Assembly: GCA_029557535.1 (NCBI GenBank)
Contig: JAKQII010000013.1
Location: 1-64,000, forward strand
Length of the DNA stretch: 64,000 bases
Origin: Acidobacteriota bacterium
GTDB taxonomy: Bacteria; Acidobacteriota; Blastocatellia; Pyrinomonadales; Pyrinomonadaceae
Reading direction: 5' to 3'
Part shown: positions 38,863 through 47,946 of the stretch, piece by piece
How the letters are laid out: each line of letters opens with the position of its first letter
How positions within the stretch are numbered: the stretch's first letter is position 1
Made by a program: the position numbers and the translations under genes
Notes under the pieces: generated by a model
What the model saw: the letters and a program-made list of their open reading frames with translations, nothing else
What the model was told of the DNA's origin: nothing
Databases searched by the model: none

Positions 38863-39861
38863 GTGAATAGTCTCGATGCTTACGCCGAGCCATACAAGGG
38901 GGTCAGGGTCCTCGTTCTGGGCGCGGCCGGGTTTGTCGGACGATGGACCGCCCGCAGACTCTGCGCTGCGGGCGCCGACCTCTTTCTGCCGGTGCGTGAC
39001 ATTTCAGCCGCCAGGTTGGTTTTTGACGAGTTCGGTATCTCGGGCAATGTTCACAGATTGGATTTGTTGGAAACAGCCCGAGTCGCTGAGTTTGTCGGTG
39101 ACATACGGCCGGCGGTAATTTTTGACTTGGCGGGTTATGGGGTTGATCGGACCGAGGATTCGGAAGCCATCGCCTTTCGGATCAACGCTCAACTTCCCGA
39201 GATATTATGCTCCGCAATGATGAAATCAGCCGCGGACAACTGGTCGGGGCAAAAAATCGTGCGTACGGGTACAGCGCTGGAATACGGCGCTGCAACCGGT
39301 GATCTTGAGGAAAACTCGACACCAGATCCTACTACAGTCTACGGAAGATCAAACCTCGCAGGTACGCTAAGTCTGAGACATTGGTCCCGAAAGTTCGGTC
39401 AAAAGTGCGTAACCGCGCGTTTGTTCTCGGTCTACGGCGCCGGAGAACACCCGGCACGCCTATTGCCGACCCTGATCAGGTCAAGAGCGACCGGCGAAGC
39501 GGTCGAACTGACGAGCGGTACCCAAGAACGGGATTTTGTTTATGTAGAAGACGTAGCGGAAGGACTTCTACGGCTAGGGCTGATGTCAATTGGGAACTGC
39601 GATATTGTCAATCTGGCAACCGGCGTGCTTACGACTGTCAGGAATTTTACCGAATCGGCCGCCGATGAACTGGGTATTAGCAGAAAACGCCTCAAATTCG
39701 GGGCGTTGCCAACACGACCGGAAGAAATGCGGCACGGCACGGTGTCCGTCAAACGCTTGAAGGACCTGGTCGGTTGGTTACCGCAAACGACGATTGCGGA
39801 AGGAGTGCGCAAAACTTTGGAGTTTGCGCTGAACTCGAACTTTAGTCAATCAGGGACATAA
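38863..39861 (+). CDS. NAD-dependent epimerase/dehydratase
   Basis: VRVLVLGAAGFVGRWTARRLCAAGADLFLPVRD; TVYGRSNLAGTLSLRHWSRKFGQKCVTARLFSVYGAGEHPARLLP. Confidence 0.88.
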   Translation: MNSLDAYAEPYKGVRVLVLGAAGFVGRWTARRLCAAGADLFLPVRDISAARLVFDEFGISGNVHRLDLLETARVAEFVGDIRPAVIFDLAGYGVDRTEDSEAIAFRINAQLPEILCSAMMKSAADNWSGQKIVRTGTALEYGAATGDLEENSTPDPTTVYGRSNLAGTLSLRHWSRKFGQKCVTARLFSVYGAGEHPARLLPTLIRSRATGEAVELTSGTQERDFVYVEDVAEGLLRLGLMSIGNCDIVNLATGVLTTVRNFTESAADELGISRKRLKFGALPTRPEEMRHGTVSVKRLKDLVGWLPQTTIAEGVRKTLEFALNSNFSQSGT

Positions 39862-40018
39862 TTCGGGTATTATCTGATCGAGGACAAACGCGGTTCGATG
39901 CACGAAGCGGACCGTCCTACCGAAGAACTTTTCAGGTAAGAACCCGGAGGCTTGGCTCCGCGACGTTACCGGCGTGCGCAACGGGACGCTTGCGGTGACC
40001 TGAGAGAGATATATAAAT

Positions 40019-42082
40019 ATGCAAATTGTGTTGGCCGATCTGGGACATAATGCGGTGACCGTTTCGTCGGATGTCTATCCGTTTGGCGTCGCCAATCTGG
40101 CGGCCTACGCTCAGGCATATGTGAGTTCCGCGGAATCGTTGGATTTCACAATCGTTCGGGAACCTCAGGATCTGAAGAAACGTCTCGATAAGAACCCGCC
40201 GGATGTTCTTGGACTGAGCAGTTACGCGTGGAATCACGAATTGGCGTATCATTTTGCGGAATACGCCAAGAACCGGAATCCCAATACCTTGACGCTGATG
40301 GGCGGTCCGAACTTCCCGTTGACGGAGGCGGAAGCGGAAACGTACCTCAGAACGCTTCCTGCGATCGATATTGCCGTGCGCGGTCCGACGTACGAGGGCG
40401 AAAGGGCGTTCAGAAATATCATCCAGCGTTTTATCGACAACGGAAGGACGATCGACGGCGTCCGGGAAGCGCCGGTTCCGGGCAATATGTGGATCGACCA
40501 TCGGACTGGCCGGTTCGTTAACGGCGGCGAGATCGAACGCATTCTCGATCTGGACGAGATTCCCTCGCCATATCTGGCCGGCTTTCTCGATCCATTCATC
40601 GCAACGGGCTATTTTCCGATGATGCAGATCGCACGCGGATGCCCGTTCAGTTGTCAATTCTGCAATTCAAGTGTCGTGTCCAACAACAAGGTTTACGCCC
40701 ATTCTCCGGAGAACGTAAAGGCCGATCTCTTGTACGTCGCCGAACGCGTCAAGCCGGAAATTCCGCTTTGTTTCGCTGACGACAACTTCGGAATGTACGC
40801 CCTCGACGAAGAGATCGCCGACTTCATCGCTTATCTTCAGCGTCGGTACAATTTCCCGCAGTATATCCGAACGACGACGGGAAAAAACAAGCACGAACGC
40901 ATCATCCGCGTGATGCGCAAAACCAACGGTGTATTGCCGATGACCTCAGCCGTGCAGTCGCTAAACCCCGAGGTTCTAAAGAACATCAAGCGTTCGAATA
41001 TCAAACTCGAAGCTTATGCCGAGATACAGAAAGAGCTGATTTCGCAAGGGATGCAGTCATACGGTGAACTGATTCTTTGCATGCCAGGGGAAACGAAGGC
41101 CTCGTTTATGAAGTCGGTCGAACAACTCCTCGATTCGGGCGTCAGGCGGATCTCGGCACATCAACTGATGTTGCTCCATGGCGCGCCGCTGAATGATCCC
41201 GAAAGCCGTGAGAAATGGCAGTTCAAAACACGGTTCCGCGTCGTCGCCCGCAATATCGGCGATTATGAGACGGGAGAACCGATTGTCGAGGTCGAGGAAA
41301 TTGTCGTTGAAACACCTACTTTTTCATTTGAGGAGTATTTGGAATCGAGGGTGTTTCACTTGCTATTGACAATCTTCTATTACGAAGGCAACTATGAAGA
41401 GTTCTTCGAACTTGCCGCGCAGCAGGGCATCAAACCATTCGATCTGGTCGTCGGATTGACGAAACGGCTGGGTGACGCTCCGGTTGCTTTTCGCGAGGTG
41501 ATCGACCGGTTTCTTGCAGAAAGCAAGGAAGAACTCTTCGAATCAAAAGAGGATTGCATCGAATGGTCGAAGCAGAATTTCGAAGCCTTGATCGATGGTA
41601 GTCTCGGCGGCAATTTGCTCAGCAAGTACTCGATGATCGGCCGCTTTTACGTTTTTAGCGAAGGGCTGGATTTCCTCGAAACGGCTTTGCGGGAAATGCT
41701 CGCCGGTTCACCGTTTCTTGAGGAACAAACGAAACTGCTCGAATCGGTCATCGGCTATCTGAGGGCAATTCAGCTCTGCGTTCCGTTTGCCGAGTCACTT
41801 ATGGAGACGCCTGAATTGCGAACGCAGTTCGACGTCGAGAGGTGGCGCACTGAGGGGTACCGACAATCCCTGCAGTCTTACCGCTTCGCGAAAACCGAGA
41901 GTTTTGTTACCTCGGTTTCGCCCGAAATCCAGGCAGTGATAACCAACCGGGTCGCGACTTTCGGCGAACATCCTGCGGGTCTTGGGAAATTCACGCGGAC
42001 GATGTTCGCTAAGGACTTGCGTCGCTCGCTCGGCAATCCGAGCGACGGGCTTGAATTTGGAGGTTCGCAATATGAAACCTAA
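40019..42082 (+). CDS. B12-binding-domain-type radical SAM protein
   Basis: N-terminal Rossmann-like domain LADLGHN...FGVANLAAYAQ; ARGCPFSCQFCNSSVVSNNKVYAHSPENV (CxxxCxxC). Confidence 0.88.
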   Translation: MQIVLADLGHNAVTVSSDVYPFGVANLAAYAQAYVSSAESLDFTIVREPQDLKKRLDKNPPDVLGLSSYAWNHELAYHFAEYAKNRNPNTLTLMGGPNFPLTEAEAETYLRTLPAIDIAVRGPTYEGERAFRNIIQRFIDNGRTIDGVREAPVPGNMWIDHRTGRFVNGGEIERILDLDEIPSPYLAGFLDPFIATGYFPMMQIARGCPFSCQFCNSSVVSNNKVYAHSPENVKADLLYVAERVKPEIPLCFADDNFGMYALDEEIADFIAYLQRRYNFPQYIRTTTGKNKHERIIRVMRKTNGVLPMTSAVQSLNPEVLKNIKRSNIKLEAYAEIQKELISQGMQSYGELILCMPGETKASFMKSVEQLLDSGVRRISAHQLMLLHGAPLNDPESREKWQFKTRFRVVARNIGDYETGEPIVEVEEIVVETPTFSFEEYLESRVFHLLLTIFYYEGNYEEFFELAAQQGIKPFDLVVGLTKRLGDAPVAFREVIDRFLAESKEELFESKEDCIEWSKQNFEALIDGSLGGNLLSKYSMIGRFYVFSEGLDFLETALREMLAGSPFLEEQTKLLESVIGYLRAIQLCVPFAESLMETPELRTQFDVERWRTEGYRQSLQSYRFAKTESFVTSVSPEIQAVITNRVATFGEHPAGLGKFTRTMFAKDLRRSLGNPSDGLEFGGSQYET

Positions 42083-42884
42083 CCGTGATGATCCCAAACC
42101 CGACGTTTCGTTCATCGTTCCTTGTTACAACGAGGAGGAAATGGTCGGCTATACGCTGCCGCGTCTTCATTCTGCGTTCGAGAAGGCCGGCTACACGCTC
42201 GAGTTGCTCGCGGTCGATAACGGTTCGATCGACCGGACGGGCGAGATCATCAAGGAACTTGCCAGCCAGCATAGATCGATCGTTCATCATCGCGTTGAGG
42301 TCAATCAGGGCTACGGCTTCGGGGTCATCTCCGCGATCCCGCTCTGTACGGCGCCGTGGATTGGGATAATACCGGCCGACGGACAAGTCGACGCTGAAGA
42401 CGTCGTCCGGCTTTACGAAGCCGTAATTACGACGAACGGTAATGTGTTGGGCAAGGTAAGGCGACGTTTCAGAATGGACGGTCTTTATCGGAAGGTGATC
42501 TCGACCTCGTACAACGCTTTTGTCCGCGCCCTGTATCCCTATCTCGAATCGATCGACGTTAACGGCAGCCCCAAGCTTCTTCCGGCGCCGGTGATCAAAG
42601 CGATGAATCTCGAGTCAAAGGGCTGGCTTCTTGATCCGGAAATCATGATCAAAGCCTATCATATGGGCGTTCACGTGATGGAATTGAATGTTTTCGCGCG
42701 GATGCGCGGCAACGGTGTATCGCACGTCAAACCGGCGACTTGTTGGGAGTTTCTGCAGAACCTGCTGCGATTTCGCTTTTCACGAAGTTGGCGGAAAAGT
42801 TTCAAAATGGTGTCCGGTCAGAATGTCGTTCAAGAGAAGCGGCGTATTGAGCCGTCCGTCACGGGCGAAACCGCGCACCGTTAA
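42072..42884 (+). CDS. Glycosyltransferase family 2
   Basis: [55 protein letters not shown]. Confidence 0.87.
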   Translation: MKPNRDDPKPDVSFIVPCYNEEEMVGYTLPRLHSAFEKAGYTLELLAVDNGSIDRTGEIIKELASQHRSIVHHRVEVNQGYGFGVISAIPLCTAPWIGIIPADGQVDAEDVVRLYEAVITTNGNVLGKVRRRFRMDGLYRKVISTSYNAFVRALYPYLESIDVNGSPKLLPAPVIKAMNLESKGWLLDPEIMIKAYHMGVHVMELNVFARMRGNGVSHVKPATCWEFLQNLLRFRFSRSWRKSFKMVSGQNVVQEKRRIEPSVTGETAHR

Positions 42885-42916
42885 CCTTGCGACGGTCCGA
42901 ACGCAAACTGAAAATC

Positions 42917-44173
42917 ATGAAAGCAGATAACGGGTTTTCTCACACAAGAATGAACTGCCGGGCGTGCGGCGCGGGGGGCCTGCGCCGATTCATCGACCTG
43001 GGTCCGACACCATTGGCAAACTCATTTCTCAATTCAGAGGCGGAGTCGGCGTCGGAAGCATGGTTTCCGCTCGAGGTCCATTTCTGCGAATCGTGCTCCC
43101 TGGTGCAATTGACCGAAGTTGTTGATCCGGAGGTTCTTTTTCGCAACTACATCTACGTGACCGGGACCGCGGACAGTGCCATGGCACACAACCAAGAGTA
43201 TGCGCGGACGCTGATCGATCTCTTGAAGTTACGGCCTGAGGACCTGGTGGTCGAGGTTGCGAGCAACAACGGAAAGCTCTTGCAATGTTTTCAAGCGCAC
43301 GGCGTAAGAGTTCTTGGCGTTGAACCGGCAGAGAATATTGCGACAACGGCAAACAACGCAGGCATTGAGACCGTTAATCAGTTTTTTGATCTCGAAACAG
43401 CTCAGGCAATTCGCGCAAAATACGGAACCGCGCGAGCGGTAATCGGCAATAATGTGTTGGCGCACGTCGATGAAACGGTAGATTTTCTGCGCGGTTGTTG
43501 CTCTCTGATTGCAAGCGACGGGCTGGTCGTGATTGAAGTTCCGTACCTCAAAGAACTTGTCGAACGATTGGAATACGATACGGTCTATCACGAACATCTC
43601 TGCTATTTCTCATTGACGTCCTTGATGCGCTTGTTTGATTCTGCCGCGCTATCGATCATTCGGGTTGACCAAGTCGCGATTCACGGCGGTTCGGTTCGGA
43701 TTTACGCCGGGAAACGGGAACGATTCCGCGAACATTCGGCTGCGGTCCGACAAATGGCGGAAGACGAGCGCAATTCCGGTCTTAGCGATTTTGCGACATA
43801 CCAAAAATTTGCTGAAAAGGTGGTGGCCGCCCGCACGAAGCTGGTTTCATTGCTTAACGACCTGAAAGCGAATGGGAAGTCAGTCGCGGCGTACGGAGCG
43901 CCCGCAAAAGGCAATACGCTTCTTAATTATTGCGGAATCAAAACAGACCTTGTGGCTTTTACAGTTGACAAGAATCCGCTGAAGGTCGGGATGTTTACGC
44001 CTGGATCACATCTGCCGGTGCTGGCTGTCGATAGCCTTTTGAAATACCAGCCCGATTACGTCCTGATCCTCGCATGGAATTTTGCCGATGAGATTATCGT
44101 TCAGCAGGACGAGTATCGGGCCCGTGGCGGCAAGTTTATCATTCCGATACCCGAACCGAGGATAGTAGAGTAA
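42917..44173 (+). CDS. Class I SAM methyltransferase of the NDP-sugar C-methyltransferase type
   Basis: [28 protein letters not shown] zinc-binding N-terminus; [52 protein letters not shown]-terminal domain. Confidence 0.85.
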   Translation: MKADNGFSHTRMNCRACGAGGLRRFIDLGPTPLANSFLNSEAESASEAWFPLEVHFCESCSLVQLTEVVDPEVLFRNYIYVTGTADSAMAHNQEYARTLIDLLKLRPEDLVVEVASNNGKLLQCFQAHGVRVLGVEPAENIATTANNAGIETVNQFFDLETAQAIRAKYGTARAVIGNNVLAHVDETVDFLRGCCSLIASDGLVVIEVPYLKELVERLEYDTVYHEHLCYFSLTSLMRLFDSAALSIIRVDQVAIHGGSVRIYAGKRERFREHSAAVRQMAEDERNSGLSDFATYQKFAEKVVAARTKLVSLLNDLKANGKSVAAYGAPAKGNTLLNYCGIKTDLVAFTVDKNPLKVGMFTPGSHLPVLAVDSLLKYQPDYVLILAWNFADEIIVQQDEYRARGGKFIIPIPEPRIVE

Positions 44174-44955
44174 TGAAGGTAGTGATCCTGGCAGGCGGGT
44201 TGGGAACCCGACTTTCCGAAGAGACGGCCGCGCGCCCCAAGCCGATGGTCGAGATCGGCGGCAAGCCGATGCTCTGGCATATCATGAGCCTTTACGCAAG
44301 TCACGGATTCAAGGACTTTCTTGTGGCGTGCGGTTATCGGGGCGATATCATCAAGGAGTATTTTCACGGCTTCGCTTATCGCTCCAACGACTATTTCATC
44401 GACCTGCAGCACGGCACATGTGACATCGTTCAGCGCAACGGTGCAGATTGGCGCGTCGGACTGATCGACACGGGACTCAATACGATGACCGGCGGAAGGA
44501 TTCTGCGGTTGCGAAACTGGCTCGATGACGGGCCTTTCATGCTGACGTACGGCGATGGAGTTGGCGATGTCGACATCCGGGGGCTGCTCGAATTCCACCG
44601 CAGCCACGGCAAGATCGCCACCGTCACCGCGGTACGTCCGCCGGCTCGCTTTGGCGGCCTGGTGCTGGATGGGGACGCGGTCCGCTGTTTTTCGGAGAAA
44701 TCGCAGACCGATGAGGGTTGGATCAATGGTGGTTTTTTTGTGTTTGAGCCCGGCGTGTTCGAGTATTTGAGCAATGATCACTCGATCTTGGAGCGCGAAC
44801 CGTTGGAAGGGTTGGCGGCGGATGATCAACTGCGGGCGTACCGGCACGACGGATTCTGGCAGCCGATGGACACCTTGCGTGAGAAACATGTCTTGGAGAA
44901 CCTTTGGGAGAGCGGAAACGCGCCCTGGGCGACCTGGACCCGGAACAAGATTTGA
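44173..44955 (+). CDS. rfbF: Glucose-1-phosphate cytidylyltransferase
   Basis: [74 protein letters not shown]. Confidence 0.93.
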   Translation: MKVVILAGGLGTRLSEETAARPKPMVEIGGKPMLWHIMSLYASHGFKDFLVACGYRGDIIKEYFHGFAYRSNDYFIDLQHGTCDIVQRNGADWRVGLIDTGLNTMTGGRILRLRNWLDDGPFMLTYGDGVGDVDIRGLLEFHRSHGKIATVTAVRPPARFGGLVLDGDAVRCFSEKSQTDEGWINGGFFVFEPGVFEYLSNDHSILEREPLEGLAADDQLRAYRHDGFWQPMDTLREKHVLENLWESGNAPWATWTRNKI

Positions 44956-45007
44956 AGGTCGGTCATAAAACTGTTGGTAAAGAGGCTGTTCTTGCGGAGA
45001 ATCACTA

Positions 45008-46003
45008 ATGGGCTTTTGGCAAAACCGAAACGTTTTTGTAACTGGGGCGACCGGACTGCTCGGTTCGTGGATGGTTGAGGATTTGTTGAAAAATGGGGCG
45101 AATGTCACCTGTTTGATCCGCGATTGGGTACCCGGCAGTAAATTGATTTCGCAGGGCCTGGTCAACCGCGCAAATATCGTTCACGGGCAGTTGGAAGATT
45201 ACGATCTGATGGTGCGCGCGCTGAACGAATACGAAATCAATACGGTTTTTCATCTCGCCGCGCAAACGATAGTCGGAACCGCGTCCCGGTCGGCGGTTTC
45301 GACATTTGAAGCCAACATTCGCGGAACATGGAGTCTGTTGGAGGCGTGCCGCATCAACAGTAAATTGATTGAAAGAATCCTCTTCGCGTCCAGCGATAAG
45401 GCATACGGTCCGCACGACAACTTACCATATACCGAAGATATGGCTCTGCAGGGGCGTTATCCGTATGACGTGTCGAAATCCTGTGCCGACCTGATCGCTC
45501 AGTCATATTTTCATACATATCAACTGCCGATCACGATTACGCGCTGCGTAAATCTGTTCGGCGGCGGCGATCTTAGTTTCAACCGGCTTGTGCCGGGCAC
45601 GATCGCGTCCGCCTTGCGCAACGAACGGCCGGTGATTCGCAGTAACGGCCAGTTTATCCGCGACTATTTTTACGTCCTCAACGCCGTCGACGGTTACCTT
45701 AAACTGGCGGAAAGGATGCCGGATGCTTCCGTCAAGGGCGAGGCGTTCAATTTTGGCTTCGGCGAGCCGCTTTCGGTTCTGGAACTGGTCGAAGAGATAC
45801 TGAGAATTATGGGAAAGGAATCGCTCGAACCGATAATCTTGAATGAAGCGAGCAACGAGATAGTCAACCAATTTCTGGACTGCACGAAGGCTCAAAGGTT
45901 ATTGGGGTGGGAACCGAAGTACGACCGCGAAGCAGGGCTTCGTCAAACGATCAAATGGTACGAGCAATATTTTGGATTGGATTCAGAAATCAGAACTGTT
46001 TGA
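45008..46003 (+). CDS. rfbG: CDP-glucose 4,6-dehydratase-like SDR
   Basis: MGFWQNRNVFVTGATGLLGSWMVEDLLKNGANVTCLIRDWVPGS; ASSDKAYGPHDNLPYTEDMALQGRYPYDVSKSCADLIAQSY; adjacent to rfbF. Confidence 0.88.
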   Translation: MGFWQNRNVFVTGATGLLGSWMVEDLLKNGANVTCLIRDWVPGSKLISQGLVNRANIVHGQLEDYDLMVRALNEYEINTVFHLAAQTIVGTASRSAVSTFEANIRGTWSLLEACRINSKLIERILFASSDKAYGPHDNLPYTEDMALQGRYPYDVSKSCADLIAQSYFHTYQLPITITRCVNLFGGGDLSFNRLVPGTIASALRNERPVIRSNGQFIRDYFYVLNAVDGYLKLAERMPDASVKGEAFNFGFGEPLSVLELVEEILRIMGKESLEPIILNEASNEIVNQFLDCTKAQRLLGWEPKYDREAGLRQTIKWYEQYFGLDSEIRTV

Positions 46004-46276
46004 GAATTCGTTCGGGCGATGACTCGTTCGGCGGTTGGCCCCGTCGTGAATCGGGCGTGGAGAAGTCCGCGGAGTTTCAGGCAAATCGCTTTTTCTTCAA
46101 CTGTTCCCGTTCGTCTGTTTCGGTCCGAAGACTGTCGGGTGCGCGAAACCTGACCGATTCGCGACCCGTATTTTCGGCAGACCGCACGGTTCCGCGTTCG
46201 AACCCGTTCAGATCAATACCGTAGGCGTCAGCGCAAGGTAGAGTTCCAATTACTCAATTGTTCATTCAGGAACATT

Positions 46277-47236
46277 ATGGCCCAACAACAGTCGACATTA
46301 TCAAATTGCGAAGCGGAATTGCCTGCCAAACATCGCAGGCTGGCACGTTTGCTGTTGACCGCCATGCGTCCTCATCAATGGAGCAAGAATGCATTCGTTT
46401 TCGCTCCGTTGCTGTTCGGCAAGAAGGTGACCGATCTTTCGGCCATCGGCTATGCTTTCTTGGCTTTCGCGGTTTTTTGCCTCCTTTCCAGCAGTCTCTA
46501 TTTATTCAACGATTGGCTTGATTCGGACGAAGACCGAACGCATCCTGAAAAGCGTTTGCGTCCCATAAGTTCGGGCGACCTTCCTGTTTCGGTCGCGCTA
46601 TGCTGTGCCGGAATTCTGTTTGTTGCCGGATTCGGCATTGCGGCAGCGATCGGGGCGAAGTTCTTCTTTCTCGCGGCGTCCTATATTGTCCTGATTCTAG
46701 CCTATTGTCTGCTGCTGAAGCATTTATTGGTACTCGACTGCATGACAATTGCCGCGGGCTTTGTAATGCGCGTCGTTGGTGGCGCTATCGCGGTTCAGGT
46801 AATGCCGACGCATTGGCTGATCGTTTGCGCTTTCCTGCTCGCGCTCTTTCTCGCCTTTACGAAACGACGCCAAGAGCTGTTGACGCTCTCGGGCAATGCG
46901 GCCGCGCACCGGTACGTTCTGGGTCAGTATTCCGTTGAATATGTTGACCGCGTCAATACCATACTCATCGGAGCGGCGATCGTCTGTTACGCGCTCTATA
47001 CGGTGGCCCCGGAAACGGTTGCGAGGTTCGGCACCGATGCCCTGATCTACGGAACGGTTTTTGTAATATACGGAATGTTCCGCTATTTGGCATTACTTGG
47101 AGACTCGGCAAACGGCGGAGATCCCAGCAAAATGCTTCTTCGGGACAAGCCCCTTCTCCTGACGGTGATAGGCTGGGCGGCCTACAACGCGATTCTGATC
47201 TATGGAACTACATTAAGAGGAATGCTGGATAAATGA
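46277..47236 (+). CDS. UbiA-family prenyltransferase, decaprenyl-phosphate phosphoribosyltransferase-like
   Basis: MRPHQWSKNAFVFAPLLFG; LYLFNDWLDSDEDRTHPEKRLRPISSG; AFTKRRQELLTL. Confidence 0.87.
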   Translation: MAQQQSTLSNCEAELPAKHRRLARLLLTAMRPHQWSKNAFVFAPLLFGKKVTDLSAIGYAFLAFAVFCLLSSSLYLFNDWLDSDEDRTHPEKRLRPISSGDLPVSVALCCAGILFVAGFGIAAAIGAKFFFLAASYIVLILAYCLLLKHLLVLDCMTIAAGFVMRVVGGAIAVQVMPTHWLIVCAFLLALFLAFTKRRQELLTLSGNAAAHRYVLGQYSVEYVDRVNTILIGAAIVCYALYTVAPETVARFGTDALIYGTVFVIYGMFRYLALLGDSANGGDPSKMLLRDKPLLLTVIGWAAYNAILIYGTTLRGMLDK

Positions 47237-47284
47237 CGACATTGAGTAGTGTCTGAGATAAAGCAACATCCTTTCCGTGATTTC

Positions 47285-47395
47285 ATCAGGCTCTTCTCGT
47301 CCGCCTCACCGAGCCCGTCCCATGCCACCAGCGTCGCTCAGCTTCACCCCAGCGGTTCTCCCGGTCCAACTCCGTCTCGAAGGTCGTCTCAAACC
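47285..47395 (-). pseudogene. Degenerate N-terminal fragment of an IS transposase
   Basis: Minus-strand translation across frameshifts: TTFETELDRENRW / VKLSDA / VAWDGLGEADEKSLM, matching the FETELDRENRWVKLSDxxPWDELxEAYEKSL pattern of IS5/IS1182-like transposases. Confidence 0.45.
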
Positions 47396-47552
47396 CCTAT
47401 AGCCTGGGTTGCTTCTCATCCCTGAAACGTATCACAAGTGCAAGCCTTTTCCGCCCATTTTCTCTTTTTCCTAACACTATGATCCTGAACTTCTCCGACT
47501 AACCCTCATACCATCAGACAGTTATGGTTTTTTGAAGGGGCTCTAGCGACGT

Positions 47553-47671
47553 TTTATCCCAGATTACGCGTTGGAAGAAAATCTCTGCCCGCGAATCTGC
47601 GCGAATGATCGCGAATAAAGCAGACAACTTGCCCGTTCCGGGCAAAAATCCCTAACGTAATCTGGGTTTAT
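47553..47671. repeat. Inverted repeat pair (TTTATCCCAGATTACG... / ...CGTAATCTGGGTTTAT)
   Basis: 47553-47572 TTTATCCCAGATTACGCGTT vs 47654-47671 AACGTAATCTGGGTTTAT. Confidence 0.5.
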
Positions 47672-47946
47672 TCCCCAAAACTGCACACGTCCAGATTGGG
47701 GATTCTCTGAAATCATGACAGACGGTGGAGGAGAAGAAATGAAACGATCAAGGTTTTACGGAATCGCAGATCGCTGCAATTTTGAGGGGGGGGAGTCAGG
47801 ACGGTACGTGTCAGATATTGCCGCAAGCCCGGGATTTCAAACTCGACCTCTCATATCAACCGCGCCTTGGGTGAACGATGATGGAGTCTCGCGATCTCAC
47901 AACCTCAAAGCCGTTTGTTTCGGAAGTCTGCCGCAGATAGCCTGAC

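Noticed and set aside
47715-47945. 76-aa + ORF in the intergenic scar
   Set aside because: Short, no RBS or domain; next to the IS relic and overlapping no conserved feature.
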